Assembly: GCF_004683865.2 (NCBI RefSeq)
Contig: NZ_CP038439.1
Coordinates: forward strand, 1,652,501-1,716,500
Direction of reading: 5' to 3'
DNA from: Paracoccus liaowanqingii
GTDB lineage: Bacteria; Pseudomonadota; Alphaproteobacteria; Rhodobacterales; Rhodobacteraceae
Length of the DNA stretch: 64,000 bases
Shown one piece after another: positions 25,241-34,581 of the stretch; position 1 is the first letter of the stretch, and each line of letters opens with the position of its first letter. A program made the translations under genes and the position numbers. Below the pieces are notes generated by a model. It had not been told where the DNA came from and ran no database searches. It saw only the letters and a program-made list of their open reading frames with translations.

Positions 25241-26170
25241 TCAGGCTCCAAAAAACCCTGCCAGGACAAGCCACAGCGGCAGGCTCAGCGCGGCCAGCAC
25301 CGTCTGCCAGGTGAAGATCGCGGCGTAGAAATCCGCGTCTCCGCCCATCTGCCGCGCCAGGATATAGCCCACGGGAGCGCCCGGCGCGGCGGTCGCCAGA
25401 AGGCCCGAGGCCAGCTGTCCGGCGGGCAGGCCCAGGGCCAGCGCGGCGCCGAGGAAGATTACCGGGCACAGCGCCAGCCGCAGCCAGACGCCCAGCCACA
25501 GGGCGAGGTCGCGCTGCCACAGGCGGGCGGGCTCGATGCCCGCGCCGACGGCCAGCAGACCCACGGCCAGCGCGCCCTGCCCCAGCCAGTCCAGCGGCGA
25601 CATCACCCAATCGGGCAGCGCCACGCCCGACAGGTTCAGCGCCAGACCGGCAAGGCAGGACAGCACCATCGGGTTGCGCCCGATCTCGGCCCCGATGCGG
25701 CGCGCCGCACCCGTGGGGCGCGGCCCCTCGGACAGCAGGGTCAACGCCACGATGGCCGAGATGTTGAAGGCCGGGATCAGGAAGGCGAAGGCCACCGCCA
25801 GATCGCCAAGCGCGGCCGGGCCGAAGGCCTGCGCCGCCACCGCCAGGATCAGCAGCGAGTTGAACCGCAGCGCCCCTTGGAACAGCGAACTGGCGCGCGG
25901 CCCCGACTGGCCGCTGCGCAGCGCCCAGAGCAGCGCCAGCCCTCCGGTCAGCGCGAAGGCCAGCGCCAGCGCGCCCAGGTAGGGACCGAGCCGCCCGAGC
26001 GACAGGTCGGACCGATAGATCGAGGTCAGCAGGATCGCGGGAAACAGCACGCGATAGCCCAGCTGCTCGATCCCCGGCCAGCTGGCGGCGGCGATCAGCC
26101 CGCCGCGCCGCGCCAGATGGCCCAGCAGGACCAGCGCGATCACCGGCAGGATCGACAGAGCGGCGGACAT
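25241..26170 (-). CDS. AEC family transporter
   Basis: 309-aa membrane protein with about ten helices in two five-helix halves, the auxin-efflux-carrier fold. The N-terminus is MSAALSILPVIALVLLGHLA; NPMVLSCLAGLALNLSGVALP in mid-protein (trimmed) and AAPGAPVGYILARQMGGDAD near the C-terminus are typical. Bacterial members export or import organic acids such as malate or malonate; the substrate is unknown. It is divergent from gatC, sharing a 69-bp promoter gap. Confidence 0.85.
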   Translation of the reverse strand: MSAALSILPVIALVLLGHLARRGGLIAAASWPGIEQLGYRVLFPAILLTSIYRSDLSLGRLGPYLGALALAFALTGGLALLWALRSGQSGPRASSLFQGALRFNSLLILAVAAQAFGPAALGDLAVAFAFLIPAFNISAIVALTLLSEGPRPTGAARRIGAEIGRNPMVLSCLAGLALNLSGVALPDWVMSPLDWLGQGALAVGLLAVGAGIEPARLWQRDLALWLGVWLRLALCPVIFLGAALALGLPAGQLASGLLATAAPGAPVGYILARQMGGDADFYAAIFTWQTVLAALSLPLWLVLAGFFGA

Positions 26171-26239
26171 GGGCACCTCCGGGCGGCTTGCGGCCTTTGG
26201 CGCGGGGTTGTAGACCCGCCCGCAACGAAAGGAAACGTC

Positions 26240-26527
26240 ATGTCGATCACCGAGGATCAGGCCCGCAAGGTCGCGCATCTGGCGCGCATTGCCGTTGACG
26301 ATGCCGCCCTGCCGGCGCTGGCGCGCGAGCTGAGCGGCATTTTGCAGTTCATGGAACAGCTGAACGAGGTCGATGTCGAGGGCGTCGAGCCGATGACCGG
26401 CGTCACCCCCATGCGCCTCAAGCGGCGCGAGGACGTGGTGAGTTCGGGCGGCATGACCGACCAGATCCTGTCCAATGCGCCCGACGCGCGCGAGGGCTTC
26501 TTTGCCGTGCCGAAGGTGGTGGAATGA
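26240..26527 (+). CDS. gatC: Asp-tRNA(Asn)/Glu-tRNA(Gln) amidotransferase subunit C
   Basis: 95-aa subunit stabilising the GatCAB amidotransferase that converts mischarged Glu-tRNA(Gln) and Asp-tRNA(Asn). Signature: [20 protein letters not shown] at the N-terminus, [19 protein letters not shown] in the middle, and [12 protein letters not shown] at the end. The ATG at 26240 has AAAGGAAA upstream. Its TGA overlaps the gatA ATG by 4 bp. Confidence 0.96.
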   Translation: MSITEDQARKVAHLARIAVDDAALPALARELSGILQFMEQLNEVDVEGVEPMTGVTPMRLKRREDVVSSGGMTDQILSNAPDAREGFFAVPKVVE

Positions 26528-28008
26528 CCGATCCGAACCGACTGACCATTGCCAATGCGCGCGACGCCCTCGGCCGCGGCGACCTGACCTCGGTCGAGCT
26601 GACCGAGGCCTGCCTGTCGGCCATCGACGGGTCGGGCGCGCTGAACGCCTTCGTCCACCGCACCCCCGACATGGCCCGCGACATGGCCGCCGCCGCCGAT
26701 GCGCGCATCCGGGCGGGCGACGGCGCGTCGATGACCGGCATTCCGGTGGGCATCAAGGACGTGTTCTGCGTGAAGGGCGTGCCGTCCCAAGCGGGCAGCC
26801 GCATCCTGCAGGGCTTCGTGCCCGAATATGAATCCACCGTGACGCGGAACCTGTGGACGGCGGGCGCCGTGATGCTGGGCAAGCTGAACCAGGACGAGTT
26901 CGCGATGGGCTCGACCAACGAGAGCAGCTGCTATGGCCCGGCGGTGAACCCTTGGCGCGGCGCGGGCGGCGTGCAGCTGACCCCGGGCGGCAGCTCGGGC
27001 GGGTCCGCCGCCGCGGTGGCCGCCGATCTGTGCCTGGGCGCGACCGGCACCGATACGGGCGGATCCATCCGCCAGCCCGCCGCCTTCACGGGCACGGTGG
27101 GGCTGAAGCCCACCTATGGCCGGGTCAGCCGGTGGGGGGTGATCGCCTATGCCTCCAGCCTGGATCAGGCCGGGCCAATGACCCGCACCGTGCGCGACGC
27201 GGCGATCATGCTGGGCGCCATGGCATCAAGCGATCCGATGGACAGCACCTGCGCCGACCTGCCGGTGCCGGATTTCGAGGCCGCGCTGACCGGCGACATC
27301 CGCGGCAAGCGCATCGGCATTCCCCGCGAGTACCGGATGGAGGGGATGCCCCCCGCCATCGACGCGCTGTGGCGCGAGGGGGCCGAGATGCTGCGCGATG
27401 CGGGCGCCGAGATCGTCGACATCAGCCTGCCGCATGCGAAATACGCCCTGCCCGCCTATTACGTCATCGCCCCGGCCGAGGCCTCCTCGAACCTCGCGCG
27501 CTATGACGGCGTGCGCTACGGCCACCGCGCCAGCTTGGGCGCGGGCGACGGCATCACCCAGCTCTACGAGAAGACCCGCGCCGAGGGCTTCGGCGCGGAG
27601 GTGCAGCGCCGCGTGATGATCGGCACCTATGTGCTGTCGGCGGGTTTCTACGACGCCTATTACAACCGCGCCCGCAAGGTCCGCGCGCTGATCAAGGGCG
27701 ATTTCGACCGCGCCTTCGCCGAGGGCATCGATTCGATCCTGGCCCCCGCCACGCCCTCGGCGGCCTTCCCGCTCGGCTCGGTGGACAAGGGCGATCCGGT
27801 GCAGATGTATCTCAACGACGTGTTCACCGTGACGCTGAACCTGGCGGGCCTGCCCGGCATCTCGGTCCCGGTGGGGCAGGATGCGGATGGGCTGCCGCTT
27901 GGCCTGCAGCTGTTCGGGCGGCCCTTCGAGGAGGGCGATCTGCTGAACCAGGCGGCCGTCCTGGAACGGGCGGCGGGATTTGTGGCCAAGCCGGATCGCT
28001 GGTGGTAA
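26524..28008 (+). CDS. gatA: Asp-tRNA(Asn)/Glu-tRNA(Gln) amidotransferase subunit A
   Basis: 494-aa amidase-signature enzyme that frees ammonia from glutamine and channels it to GatB. The Ser-cisSer-Lys triad is visible: Lys in [12 protein letters not shown], and the serines in [13 protein letters not shown] and [13 protein letters not shown]. Length and order are as expected. gatB is not in the window, which is common because it is often unlinked. Confidence 0.97.
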   Translation: MTDPNRLTIANARDALGRGDLTSVELTEACLSAIDGSGALNAFVHRTPDMARDMAAAADARIRAGDGASMTGIPVGIKDVFCVKGVPSQAGSRILQGFVPEYESTVTRNLWTAGAVMLGKLNQDEFAMGSTNESSCYGPAVNPWRGAGGVQLTPGGSSGGSAAAVAADLCLGATGTDTGGSIRQPAAFTGTVGLKPTYGRVSRWGVIAYASSLDQAGPMTRTVRDAAIMLGAMASSDPMDSTCADLPVPDFEAALTGDIRGKRIGIPREYRMEGMPPAIDALWREGAEMLRDAGAEIVDISLPHAKYALPAYYVIAPAEASSNLARYDGVRYGHRASLGAGDGITQLYEKTRAEGFGAEVQRRVMIGTYVLSAGFYDAYYNRARKVRALIKGDFDRAFAEGIDSILAPATPSAAFPLGSVDKGDPVQMYLNDVFTVTLNLAGLPGISVPVGQDADGLPLGLQLFGRPFEEGDLLNQAAVLERAAGFVAKPDRWW

Positions 28009-28037
28009 CCTGCCGCGAACGGCATGTCGGAGGCAGG

Positions 28038-28385
28038 ATGCGCAGGGCTTTGGTGATGGTGGTGCTGGCGCTGGCCGGTTGCGGGGAACATCGGGGCTGG
28101 AACCCGAACTACGGGTTCGGCGACGGCCCCTACGGTCAGTACAAGACCGCCCGAGAGGTCACGCTGATGACCGGAGAGACCTCGCAGCAGGGCATCCCGA
28201 TCGCCCTGCCGGTGCTGTCCCCGACGCCCGCCCGGATCACGGGCCGCGATCCGGTCCTGCCGCCCCCCACGGCGGGCATCCGCAACGTCCCGGTGGCGGC
28301 ATCGGCGCAGACCCCGCCCAGCCTGCCCGCCCTGCGCCCGGCCCTGGCCATGCCCGTGGCGATCGCGCCGGTCGCGACGCCCTAG
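28038..28385 (+). CDS. Small lipoprotein (115 aa)
   Basis: Signal peptide with a lipobox (MRRALVMVVLALAGCGE, Cys at residue 16), then GWNPNYGFGDGPYGQYKTAR and a Pro/Ala-rich tail. The Asn-Tyr-Gly region recalls short Rhodobacteraceae lipoproteins of unknown function. The ATG at 28038 has GGAGGCAGG upstream. It lies 4 bp before the GTG of the next gene, so the two are likely co-transcribed. Confidence 0.75.
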   Translation: MRRALVMVVLALAGCGEHRGWNPNYGFGDGPYGQYKTAREVTLMTGETSQQGIPIALPVLSPTPARITGRDPVLPPPTAGIRNVPVAASAQTPPSLPALRPALAMPVAIAPVATP

Positions 28386-28389
28386 GCTC

Positions 28390-29088
28390 GTGCCCGACCG
28401 TCCGGGCGCCAGCCCCAATCACGGCGACCGGCGCGGCCAGCGCCCGTCGCTGATCGTGATCCATTACACCGGCATGGCGGATGCCGCCTCGGCCCGCGCC
28501 CGGCTCTGCGATCCCGCGGCCGAGGTCAGCGCCCACTGGCTGATCGCCGAGGATGGCACGACCGACCCGCTGGTCTGCGAGACCCGCCGCGCCTGGCACG
28601 CGGGCGCGGGCCGGTGGCAGGGCCGCGACGACGTGAACAGCCGCTCGATCGGGATCGAGCTGGCCAATCCCGGCGACCGCCCCTTCCCCGCCCCGCAGAT
28701 GACCGCCCTGCGGACCCTGCTGCAGGCCATCATGGCCCGCTGGCAGATCCCCCCCGCCAACGTCATCGCCCATTCCGACCTGGCGCCCGGCCGCAAGATC
28801 GATCCCGGCCCGCGCTTCGACTGGCAGGCCCTGGCGCGCGAGGGCTTGGCCCTCTTCGCCCATCCCCCCGCAACCGCCGCCGCGCCGCCCCTCGGCCCCA
28901 GCCTCGACGCCTTGGGCTATCCCCTGGCCGACCCGGACACCCGCCTCGCGGCCTTCCGCCTTCGCCATCGCCCTTGGGGACAGGGCCCGGAAAGCCAAGC
29001 CGACCGCCGCACCGCCGCCACGCTCTCTTCTTCACGAAAATATCCCGGGGGAATCGCCGAAGGCGATGGGGGCGGCGCCCCCTCTTGA
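28390..29088 (+). CDS. AmpD-like N-acetylmuramoyl-L-alanine amidase
   Basis: 232-aa amidase_2 domain protein expected to cut MurNAc-L-Ala bonds during muropeptide recycling. Zinc ligands are His in LIVIHYTGM, His in VIAHSDLAPGRKIDPG, and Asp of KIDPG; AWHAGAG and SIGIELANPG are family segments. The start is GTG 28390. The last 20 or so codons (after RKYPGG) are read from a dispersed repeat element at 29028-29082, so the native C-terminus may have been extended. No signal peptide, so cytosolic action fits AmpD. Confidence 0.85.
   Translation: MPDRPGASPNHGDRRGQRPSLIVIHYTGMADAASARARLCDPAAEVSAHWLIAEDGTTDPLVCETRRAWHAGAGRWQGRDDVNSRSIGIELANPGDRPFPAPQMTALRTLLQAIMARWQIPPANVIAHSDLAPGRKIDPGPRFDWQALAREGLALFAHPPATAAAPPLGPSLDALGYPLADPDTRLAAFRLRHRPWGQGPESQADRRTAATLSSSRKYPGGIAEGDGGGAPS
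29028..29083 (+). repeat. Dispersed AAATATCC-hairpin element, copy a
   Basis: aaaatatcccggggg followed by tcgcc/ggcga and gggggc/gccccc hairpins. It is related to 61978-62035 (same order with different paired bases) and more loosely to 25201-25222, 32591-32645 and 43660-43702. Confidence 0.55.
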
Positions 29089-29119
29089 CGCCCATCGCCC
29101 GCCCCGCCATACGGGGCGC

Positions 29120-29494
29120 GCGCGGAGGGCTGGATGACCGCGGCGCGGCGACGCGTCGAGGAAAGTCCGGACTCCATGAGGCAACGGTGCCGGGTAACGC
29201 CCGGCGGGGGCAACCCCAGGGACAGCGCCACAGAGAACAGACCGCCCGTCTTCGGACAGGTAAGGGTGAAACGGCGGGGTAAGAGCCCACCGGGGGGCTG
29301 GCAACAGCGCCCGCATGGCAAGCCCCACCGGGAGCAATGCCGAATAGGGATCGCGTGCGGGGCAACCCGCAGGGCCGCCTTGCCCCAGCAGATCCGGGTA
29401 GGCAGCTAGATCCGTCCGGTAACGGACGGACCAGAGGAATGGTCATCCAGCCGCGCAAGCGGTGGACAAAATCCGGCTTACAGGCCCTCCGCGC
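29120..29494 (+). ncRNA. rnpB: RNase P RNA
   Basis: About 375 nt, bacterial class A RNase P RNA that cuts tRNA 5' leaders. P1 is gcgcggagggc (29120-29130) pairing with gccctccgcgc (29484-29494). Conserved core sequences are GAGGAAAGTCCGGACTCC (CR I, 29158-29175), ACAGAGAACAGACC-like CR region, and ACAAAATCCGGCTTACAG near the 3' end. Ends are set from P1 pairing and may be off by a few bases. Confidence 0.95.
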
Positions 29495-29506
29495 ATCCAG
29501 ACGGGC

Positions 29507-29947
29507 TCATTTCTTCTTGCCGCGCGCCTCGGTCGCGTTGGCGATGGCATTGGCGGCCTCGCCCTGCATCTTCTGGGTGAAGGCGACCATCTGGGCGGCA
29601 TAGGTCTCGGACCAGTCGGCAAAGGCGTTGCTGCCCGACCCGCCGCCGGCGGACATGGCCTTGGCGCGCATCTCCTCGCCCTGCTTCTGCATGGCGGCGA
29701 ACTGATCCTCCCAGACCTTCTGCATCTGCTGCCACTGCACCTTCATGGTCTCGCTGGCGCCCTCCATCTTGGCGACGATCTGGCTGTTGACCTCCTGCTG
29801 CTGCTGCAGGGCCGAGGTCTGCCATTTGCGGGCCTGCTCCATCGCCTCTTCCTGGCCCTTGGCCATCGCGGCCTGCCATTCGGTCAGGCGTTCCTGGAAC
29901 TGTCGGGCATTGTCGGTCAGCGTCTTCAACATGTCGGGCAATATCAT
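29507..29947 (-). CDS. Phasin-like coiled-coil protein
   Basis: 146-aa hydrophilic, Gln/Ala/Met-rich protein with long amphipathic helices and no membrane segment: VNSQIVAKMEGASETMKVQW, then a Gly/Ser hinge (AGGGSGSN), then FADWSETYAAQMVAFTQKMQ. That layout matches polyhydroxyalkanoate granule-associated phasins, which coat PHA granules. The ATG at 29947 has GGGAGGAG upstream. No PHA synthase is nearby, so the role is inferred from composition only. It converges on rnpB with 13 bp between. Confidence 0.6.
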   Translation of the reverse strand: MILPDMLKTLTDNARQFQERLTEWQAAMAKGQEEAMEQARKWQTSALQQQQEVNSQIVAKMEGASETMKVQWQQMQKVWEDQFAAMQKQGEEMRAKAMSAGGGSGSNAFADWSETYAAQMVAFTQKMQGEAANAIANATEARGKKK

Positions 29948-29977
29948 TGCGGCTCCTCCCAGGATGACGGGACCATG

Positions 29978-30014
29978 AAAAAGGCCCCCGGATGCAAGCC
30001 TGCGTCCGGGGGCC
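29978..30014 (-). terminator. Terminator after mltG
   Basis: On the minus strand, stem ggcccccggacgca/tgcatccggggggcc-like (29983-30013) is followed by TTTTTC. It lies 26 bp past the mltG stop. Confidence 0.8.
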
Positions 30015-30039
30015 CCGTTTGTCAAATACCCAAGTCTTA

Positions 30040-31224
30040 TCAGCCGTCGGTCTGCACCGGACTGTCCGTCGGCAGACCCTGCTGCGCCTCGATCTCGCGC
30101 CAGCGGGCGACGGCGGCGTTGTGCTCGTCCAAAGTCCGGCTGAAGGCATGACCCCCCGTCCCGTCGGCCACGAAGAACAGGTAGTCGGTCTCGTCCGGGT
30201 TCAGCGCCGCATTGATCGCCGCGCGCCCCGGATTGGCGATGGGGGTCGGCGGCAGGCCGTCGATGCGATAGGTGTTGTAGGGCGTGGTCGTGTCCAGTTC
30301 CGACCGGCGCAGGCCGCGGTCCAGGATCCCCTGCCCGCCCGTCACGCCATAGATCACCGTCGGGTCGGTCTGCAGCCGCATCCCCTGGCGCAACCGGTTG
30401 ACGAAGACGCTGGCCACCTGCGGGCGCTCGGCGGCCACGCCCGTCTCCTTCTCCACGATCGAGGCCATGATCAGCGCCTCCTCGGGCGTCTCGTAGGGCA
30501 TGCCGAAGGGCCGCGCCTCCCACTCCTCGGCCAGGATCGCGGCCTGCCGCTCGGCCATCCGCGCCAGCAGCGCGTTGCGGTCGCCGCCCCGCTCCAGCAG
30601 GTAGGTGTCGGGGGCGAGGCTCCCTTCGGCCGGCGTCTCGGCCACCTCGCCGACAAGGAAGCTGGCGGCGTTCAGCGCCTCGACCACCTGCCAGCTGGTG
30701 ACGCCCTCGGCCATGACCAGGCTCAGGCGCACATCGGCCAACTCCTCGGCGGCGGCGATCGGCTCGGGGCGCGCGCCCTCTGCCGGGTTCCAGCGCGCCA
30801 TGTCCTCATAGGCGCCGGTCTCGGGGTTCATGTCGCGCAGGATGACACTGTTCTCGCGCACGCCCACGCGGATCAGCACCTCGGTCCCGCAGGTCGAGGC
30901 CCCGCCCGAGGTGACCGCGCCGACGATCTCCTCCATGCTGGCGCCCGGCGGCATCAGGAAGCTGCCGAATTTCAGCTCGCGCGACTTGCCCAAGGCATCG
31001 GCGCCCGCGCGGAAGAGATAGGCGTTCGAGATCGCCCCCTGCGCCGCCAGCTGGTTGCTGACCGCGTTCAGGCTGGCACCCGGCGCGATCTGCACGCATT
31101 GCGCCACTGCACTGGGACCGGGCCCGCTGAACTCGCGCTTGGCCCAGGCCACGGCGGCGGCCGCCGCGATCAGCAGCACGATGGCCAGCGTCAGGAAATT
31201 CGAGGCGATGTTGCGCCAGATCAT
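30040..31224 (-). CDS. mltG: Endolytic murein transglycosylase MltG
   Basis: 394-aa membrane-anchored lytic transglycosylase that ends nascent glycan strands. An N-terminal helix (FLTLAIVLLIAAAAAVAWA) is followed by a LysM-like region and the YceG domain, with catalytic Glu in MASIVEKETGVAAE and the conserved RLRQGMRLQTDPTVIYG and NPGRAAINAALNP. It overlaps fabF by 4 bp (ATGA), an arrangement usual in alphaproteobacteria. A terminator follows at 29978. Confidence 0.95.
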   Translation of the reverse strand: MIWRNIASNFLTLAIVLLIAAAAAVAWAKREFSGPGPSAVAQCVQIAPGASLNAVSNQLAAQGAISNAYLFRAGADALGKSRELKFGSFLMPPGASMEEIVGAVTSGGASTCGTEVLIRVGVRENSVILRDMNPETGAYEDMARWNPAEGARPEPIAAAEELADVRLSLVMAEGVTSWQVVEALNAASFLVGEVAETPAEGSLAPDTYLLERGGDRNALLARMAERQAAILAEEWEARPFGMPYETPEEALIMASIVEKETGVAAERPQVASVFVNRLRQGMRLQTDPTVIYGVTGGQGILDRGLRRSELDTTTPYNTYRIDGLPPTPIANPGRAAINAALNPDETDYLFFVADGTGGHAFSRTLDEHNAAVARWREIEAQQGLPTDSPVQTDG

Positions 31225-32483
31225 CCCGCGACCTTTCCCAGAACCAGGCTGGCATTGGTGCCGCCAAAGCCGAAGCTGTTGGACAGTGCGATATCGACGC
31301 GCCGCCGCACGGCGGCATTGGCCGCCAGATCCAGCTTCGGCGCCACGGCGGGGTTGTCCAGGTTGATCGTCGGCGGGCAGATCTGGTCGCGGATCGCCAG
31401 GATGCAGAAGATCGCCTCGACCGCGCCCGCCGCCCCCAGCAGATGCCCGATGCTGGATTTCGTCGACGACATGACCGCGTTCGGAGCGTGATCGCCCAGC
31501 AGGCGCTCGACCGCGCCCAGTTCGATCGTGTCGGCCATGGTGCTGGTCCCATGCGCGTTGATGTAGTCGATCCGGTCCGGCGTCAGCCCGGCGCTGCTCA
31601 GGGCCGCCTCCATCGCCCGGTATCCGCCATCGCCATCCTCGCTCGGCGCGGTGATGTGATAGGCGTCGCCCGACATGCCGTAGCCCAGCACCTCGGCATA
31701 GATCTTGGCGCCGCGCGCCTTGGCGTGCTCGTATTCCTCCAGCACGACGACGCCCGCCCCCTCGCCCATCACGAAGCCGTCGCGGTCGGCGTCATAGGGA
31801 CGGCTGGCCGCCTGCGGATCATCCGCGCGCTTGGTGGACAGCGCCTTGCAGGCGTTGAAGCCCGCGATGCCGATCTCGCTGATCGGGCTTTCCGCCCCAC
31901 CCGCGATCATCACATCCGCATCGCCATAGCGGATCATCCGCGAGGCGTCCCCGATGGCATGGGCGCCGGTCGAGCAGGCCGTGACCACCGCATGGTTCGG
32001 CCCCTTGAACCCGTAGCGGATCGACACCTGACCCGAGATCAGGTTGATCAGCGCGCCCGGGATGAAGAACGGAGACACCCGCTTCGGCCCCCGCTCCTTG
32101 ATCAGCACCGCCGTCTCGGCGATCGAGGACAGCCCGCCGATCCCCGATCCGATCATCACGCCGGTGCGCAGCCGGCTCTCCTCGTCCTCGGGCTGCCAGC
32201 CCGCATCCAGCACCGCCTGATGCGCCGCCGCCACCCCATAGAGGATGAAGTCGTCCACCTTGCGCTGGTCCTTGGGCGCCATCCAGTCGTCGGGATTGAA
32301 GCTGCCGTCGCTGCCATCGCCGCGCGGGATCTCGCAGGCATAGGTCGTCACGACATCCTTCGCATCGAAGCGCGTGATCGGCCCGGCGCCGGACTGCCCG
32401 GCCAGCAGCCGGTCCCAGGTCGCCTCGACGCCCGAGGCCAGCGGCGTGACCATGCCCAATCCGGTGACAACTACCCTGCGCAT
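31221..32483 (-). CDS. fabF: Beta-ketoacyl-ACP synthase II
   Basis: 420-aa condensing enzyme of fatty-acid elongation. The catalytic triad is Cys in VVTACSTGAHAIGDA, His in INAHGTSTMADTIELG and His in SSIGHLLGAAGA, and the C-terminal NSFGFGGTNASLV is diagnostic. The ATG at 32483 starts MRRVVVTGLGMVTPL. In many alphaproteobacteria acpP lies directly upstream; here a PfkB kinase gene is upstream, with a repeat/terminator between (32591-32645). Confidence 0.96.
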   Translation of the reverse strand: MRRVVVTGLGMVTPLASGVEATWDRLLAGQSGAGPITRFDAKDVVTTYACEIPRGDGSDGSFNPDDWMAPKDQRKVDDFILYGVAAAHQAVLDAGWQPEDEESRLRTGVMIGSGIGGLSSIAETAVLIKERGPKRVSPFFIPGALINLISGQVSIRYGFKGPNHAVVTACSTGAHAIGDASRMIRYGDADVMIAGGAESPISEIGIAGFNACKALSTKRADDPQAASRPYDADRDGFVMGEGAGVVVLEEYEHAKARGAKIYAEVLGYGMSGDAYHITAPSEDGDGGYRAMEAALSSAGLTPDRIDYINAHGTSTMADTIELGAVERLLGDHAPNAVMSSTKSSIGHLLGAAGAVEAIFCILAIRDQICPPTINLDNPAVAPKLDLAANAAVRRRVDIALSNSFGFGGTNASLVLGKVAG

Positions 32484-32590
32484 CGGAAAACCCCTCGCCT
32501 GCCCATAATTCGGGCCGTCATACACGCGCGCCCCCCGCCGCGCAACGTCACGAAACCGCGACGCAGGCCCCATGCGCGCCGCCCGACCCT

Positions 32591-32645
32591 TTCATCTTGG
32601 TGCAAATATCCCGGGGGGCCCGGGGGGCTGGCCCCCGGCCGTGGC
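32591..32645 (-). repeat. Dispersed AAATATCC-hairpin element, copy b (probable terminator)
   Basis: Read on the minus strand: GCTTGCGTCCCGC, then a G/C hairpin built from ccgggggccagccccccgg, ending GGGATATTT. It sits 14 bp past the PfkB kinase stop. Copy c (43660-43702) shares the same gcttgcgtcccgc lead-in. Confidence 0.6.
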
Positions 32646-32658
32646 GGGACGCAAGCTG

Positions 32659-33687
32659 TCAGACCAGCCCCTCGGCCCGGAACAGCGCCCGGATGTCGGT
32701 CTCGGGGCGCGGGCCCACATGGCCGATCACCTCGGCCGCCGCGATGCAGCCCATGCGTCCCGCCACCTGCAGGGGCCGACCCGAGGCCAGGCCAAAGATC
32801 AGCCCGGCGGCGAACTGGTCGCCCGCCCCGGTCGCGTCCACCGGCACGACGCGGTGGACCGGGGCCGTCACCCGCTCTCCGTCGCGGATCAGGATCGCAT
32901 CCTCGCCCGAGCGGGTGCAGATCACCGTGCCGCAATCGGCCACGGCCAGCCGCAGCGCCTCCTCCAGATCCTCGACCTGATACAGTGCCTGCCATTCATG
33001 GACATTGCCGATCACGTAATCCATCCGGTCTGCCACCAGCTGGCGAAAGTCGTCGCGATGGCGGTCGACGCAGAACGGATCGGACAGCGCGATCCCCGCC
33101 TGCCCGCCCGCGCGGTGGATCTCGTCGGTGGCCTTCAGGAAGGCCGCCTTGCCCTTGGGCTTGTCGAAAAGATAGCCCTCCAGGAACAGCCAGCCCGCGC
33201 CGTCGAAGACCTCGGCTGCGACGTCGTCGGGGCCCAGCTCGGCCGAGATGCCCAGATAGGTGTTCATCGACCGCTCGCCATCCGGCGTCACGAAGATGAT
33301 GGTGCGCGAGCTGGGCAGGTCGGAGCCCGCCACGGGCGCATTGACGAAGCGCGTGCCCGCCCCCTCCGTCTGCCCGGCATAGAGCCGGCCGATCTCGTCG
33401 TCGGCCACGCAGCCGATGAAGGCGGTGCGCAGCCCCAACCCGCCGATGCCCGCCAGGGTGTTGGCCACGCTGCCGCCCGCGACCATGCGCGCCTGATCGC
33501 GGCGCGACGAATGGTCGTCGGCCTGGGCGGCCATCAGGTATTCCGACCGGCCCCGGTCCACCAGCTGCATGATCCCCTTGGTGATGCCCAGCTGGGCCAG
33601 ACGCGCCTCCTCGGTCGGCGCGATGATGTCCATGACGGCATTGCCGATGCCCACCACATAGGGGCCCTCGTTCGGGGATGATGTCAT
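32659..33687 (-). CDS. PfkB-family kinase (adenosine-kinase type)
   Basis: 342-aa ribokinase-fold sugar/nucleoside kinase. Motifs: GGSVANTLAGIGGLG (N-terminal substrate motif, residues 70-84) and the C-terminal PVDATGAGDQFAAGL with catalytic Asp. SRRDQARMVAGGS and MNTYLGISAEL resemble the adenosine kinase-like branch found in alphaproteobacteria. The likely reaction is ATP-dependent phosphorylation of adenosine or a related nucleoside; not proven. It overlaps nth by 4 bp and is co-transcribed with it. Confidence 0.85.
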   Translation of the reverse strand: MTSSPNEGPYVVGIGNAVMDIIAPTEEARLAQLGITKGIMQLVDRGRSEYLMAAQADDHSSRRDQARMVAGGSVANTLAGIGGLGLRTAFIGCVADDEIGRLYAGQTEGAGTRFVNAPVAGSDLPSSRTIIFVTPDGERSMNTYLGISAELGPDDVAAEVFDGAGWLFLEGYLFDKPKGKAAFLKATDEIHRAGGQAGIALSDPFCVDRHRDDFRQLVADRMDYVIGNVHEWQALYQVEDLEEALRLAVADCGTVICTRSGEDAILIRDGERVTAPVHRVVPVDATGAGDQFAAGLIFGLASGRPLQVAGRMGCIAAAEVIGHVGPRPETDIRALFRAEGLV

Positions 33688-34346
33688 GCGGTCTTCTCCT
33701 CATAGGGGCACAGGTCGTGGATGGGGCAGACGCCGCAGCGCGGCTTGCGCGCCTGGCAGATATAGCGGCCATGCAGGATCAGCCAGTGATGGGCATGGGT
33801 CTGGAAACGCGCGGGGACATTGTCCTCGATCGCGCGCTCGACCTCGTCCACGTCGCGGCCCGGCGCGATGCGGGTGCGGTTGCCGACGCGGAAGATATGG
33901 GTGTCGACCGCCTGCGCGGGATGGCCGAAGGCGCAGGACAGGACCACGTTGGCCGTCTTGCGCCCGACGCCCGGCAGGCTCATCAGCGCGGCGCGGCTGT
34001 CAGGGACCTCGCCGCCATAGTCCTCGACCAGGATGCGCGACAGGGCGATGACGTTCTTCGCCTTCTGCCGGAACAGACCGATGGTGCGGATATGTTCGGT
34101 CACGCCCTCGACGCCCAGCTCCAGCATCTTCGCGGGCGTGTCGGCGCGGGCGAAGAGGTCGCGCGTGGCGCGGTTCACGCCCACATCGGTGGCCTGCGCG
34201 GAGAGGGCCACCGCCACGACCAGGGTGAAGGGGTTGACGAACTGCAGCTCGGTCTCGGGGGCCGGGTTCGCCTCGGCCAGCCGTGCGAAGATCGCGCTCT
34301 GGGTGGCGAAGGGCAGCGCGGGGGGCGGGCGTTTCAGGAGGGCCAT
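33684..34346 (-). CDS. nth: Endonuclease III
   Basis: 220-aa DNA glycosylase/AP lyase for oxidised pyrimidines. The helix-hairpin-helix LPGVGRKTANVV carries the catalytic Lys, VDTHIFRVGNR carries the catalytic Asp, and the 4Fe-4S ligands follow the C-x6-C-x2-C-x5-C spacing in CQARKPRCGVCPIHDLC. The ATG at 34346 has CAGGAGGGCC upstream. It leads the nth-pfkB pair. Confidence 0.96.
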   Translation of the reverse strand: MALLKRPPPALPFATQSAIFARLAEANPAPETELQFVNPFTLVVAVALSAQATDVGVNRATRDLFARADTPAKMLELGVEGVTEHIRTIGLFRQKAKNVIALSRILVEDYGGEVPDSRAALMSLPGVGRKTANVVLSCAFGHPAQAVDTHIFRVGNRTRIAPGRDVDEVERAIEDNVPARFQTHAHHWLILHGRYICQARKPRCGVCPIHDLCPYEEKTA

Positions 34347-34581
34347 GCCCGCTTTTGACCGGCCCCGCCCCGCTTTGCAAGCGCGCCCGAGGACGGGTTC
34401 CCCTCGCCCGACCACGGGCTTTACGAAACCGTGTCTTCCCTTCCGCGCCGAACTGCGACAGCTTGCCACGCATGAAACGCGCCTTGCGGGAATCGGACCG
34501 GATCCGGCACCGGAGGGCGCCATGACACATGCGGGGCGCGGCGACGGATCGCCCGCCCGGATCCAAAGGAAAGGGAGCCCC

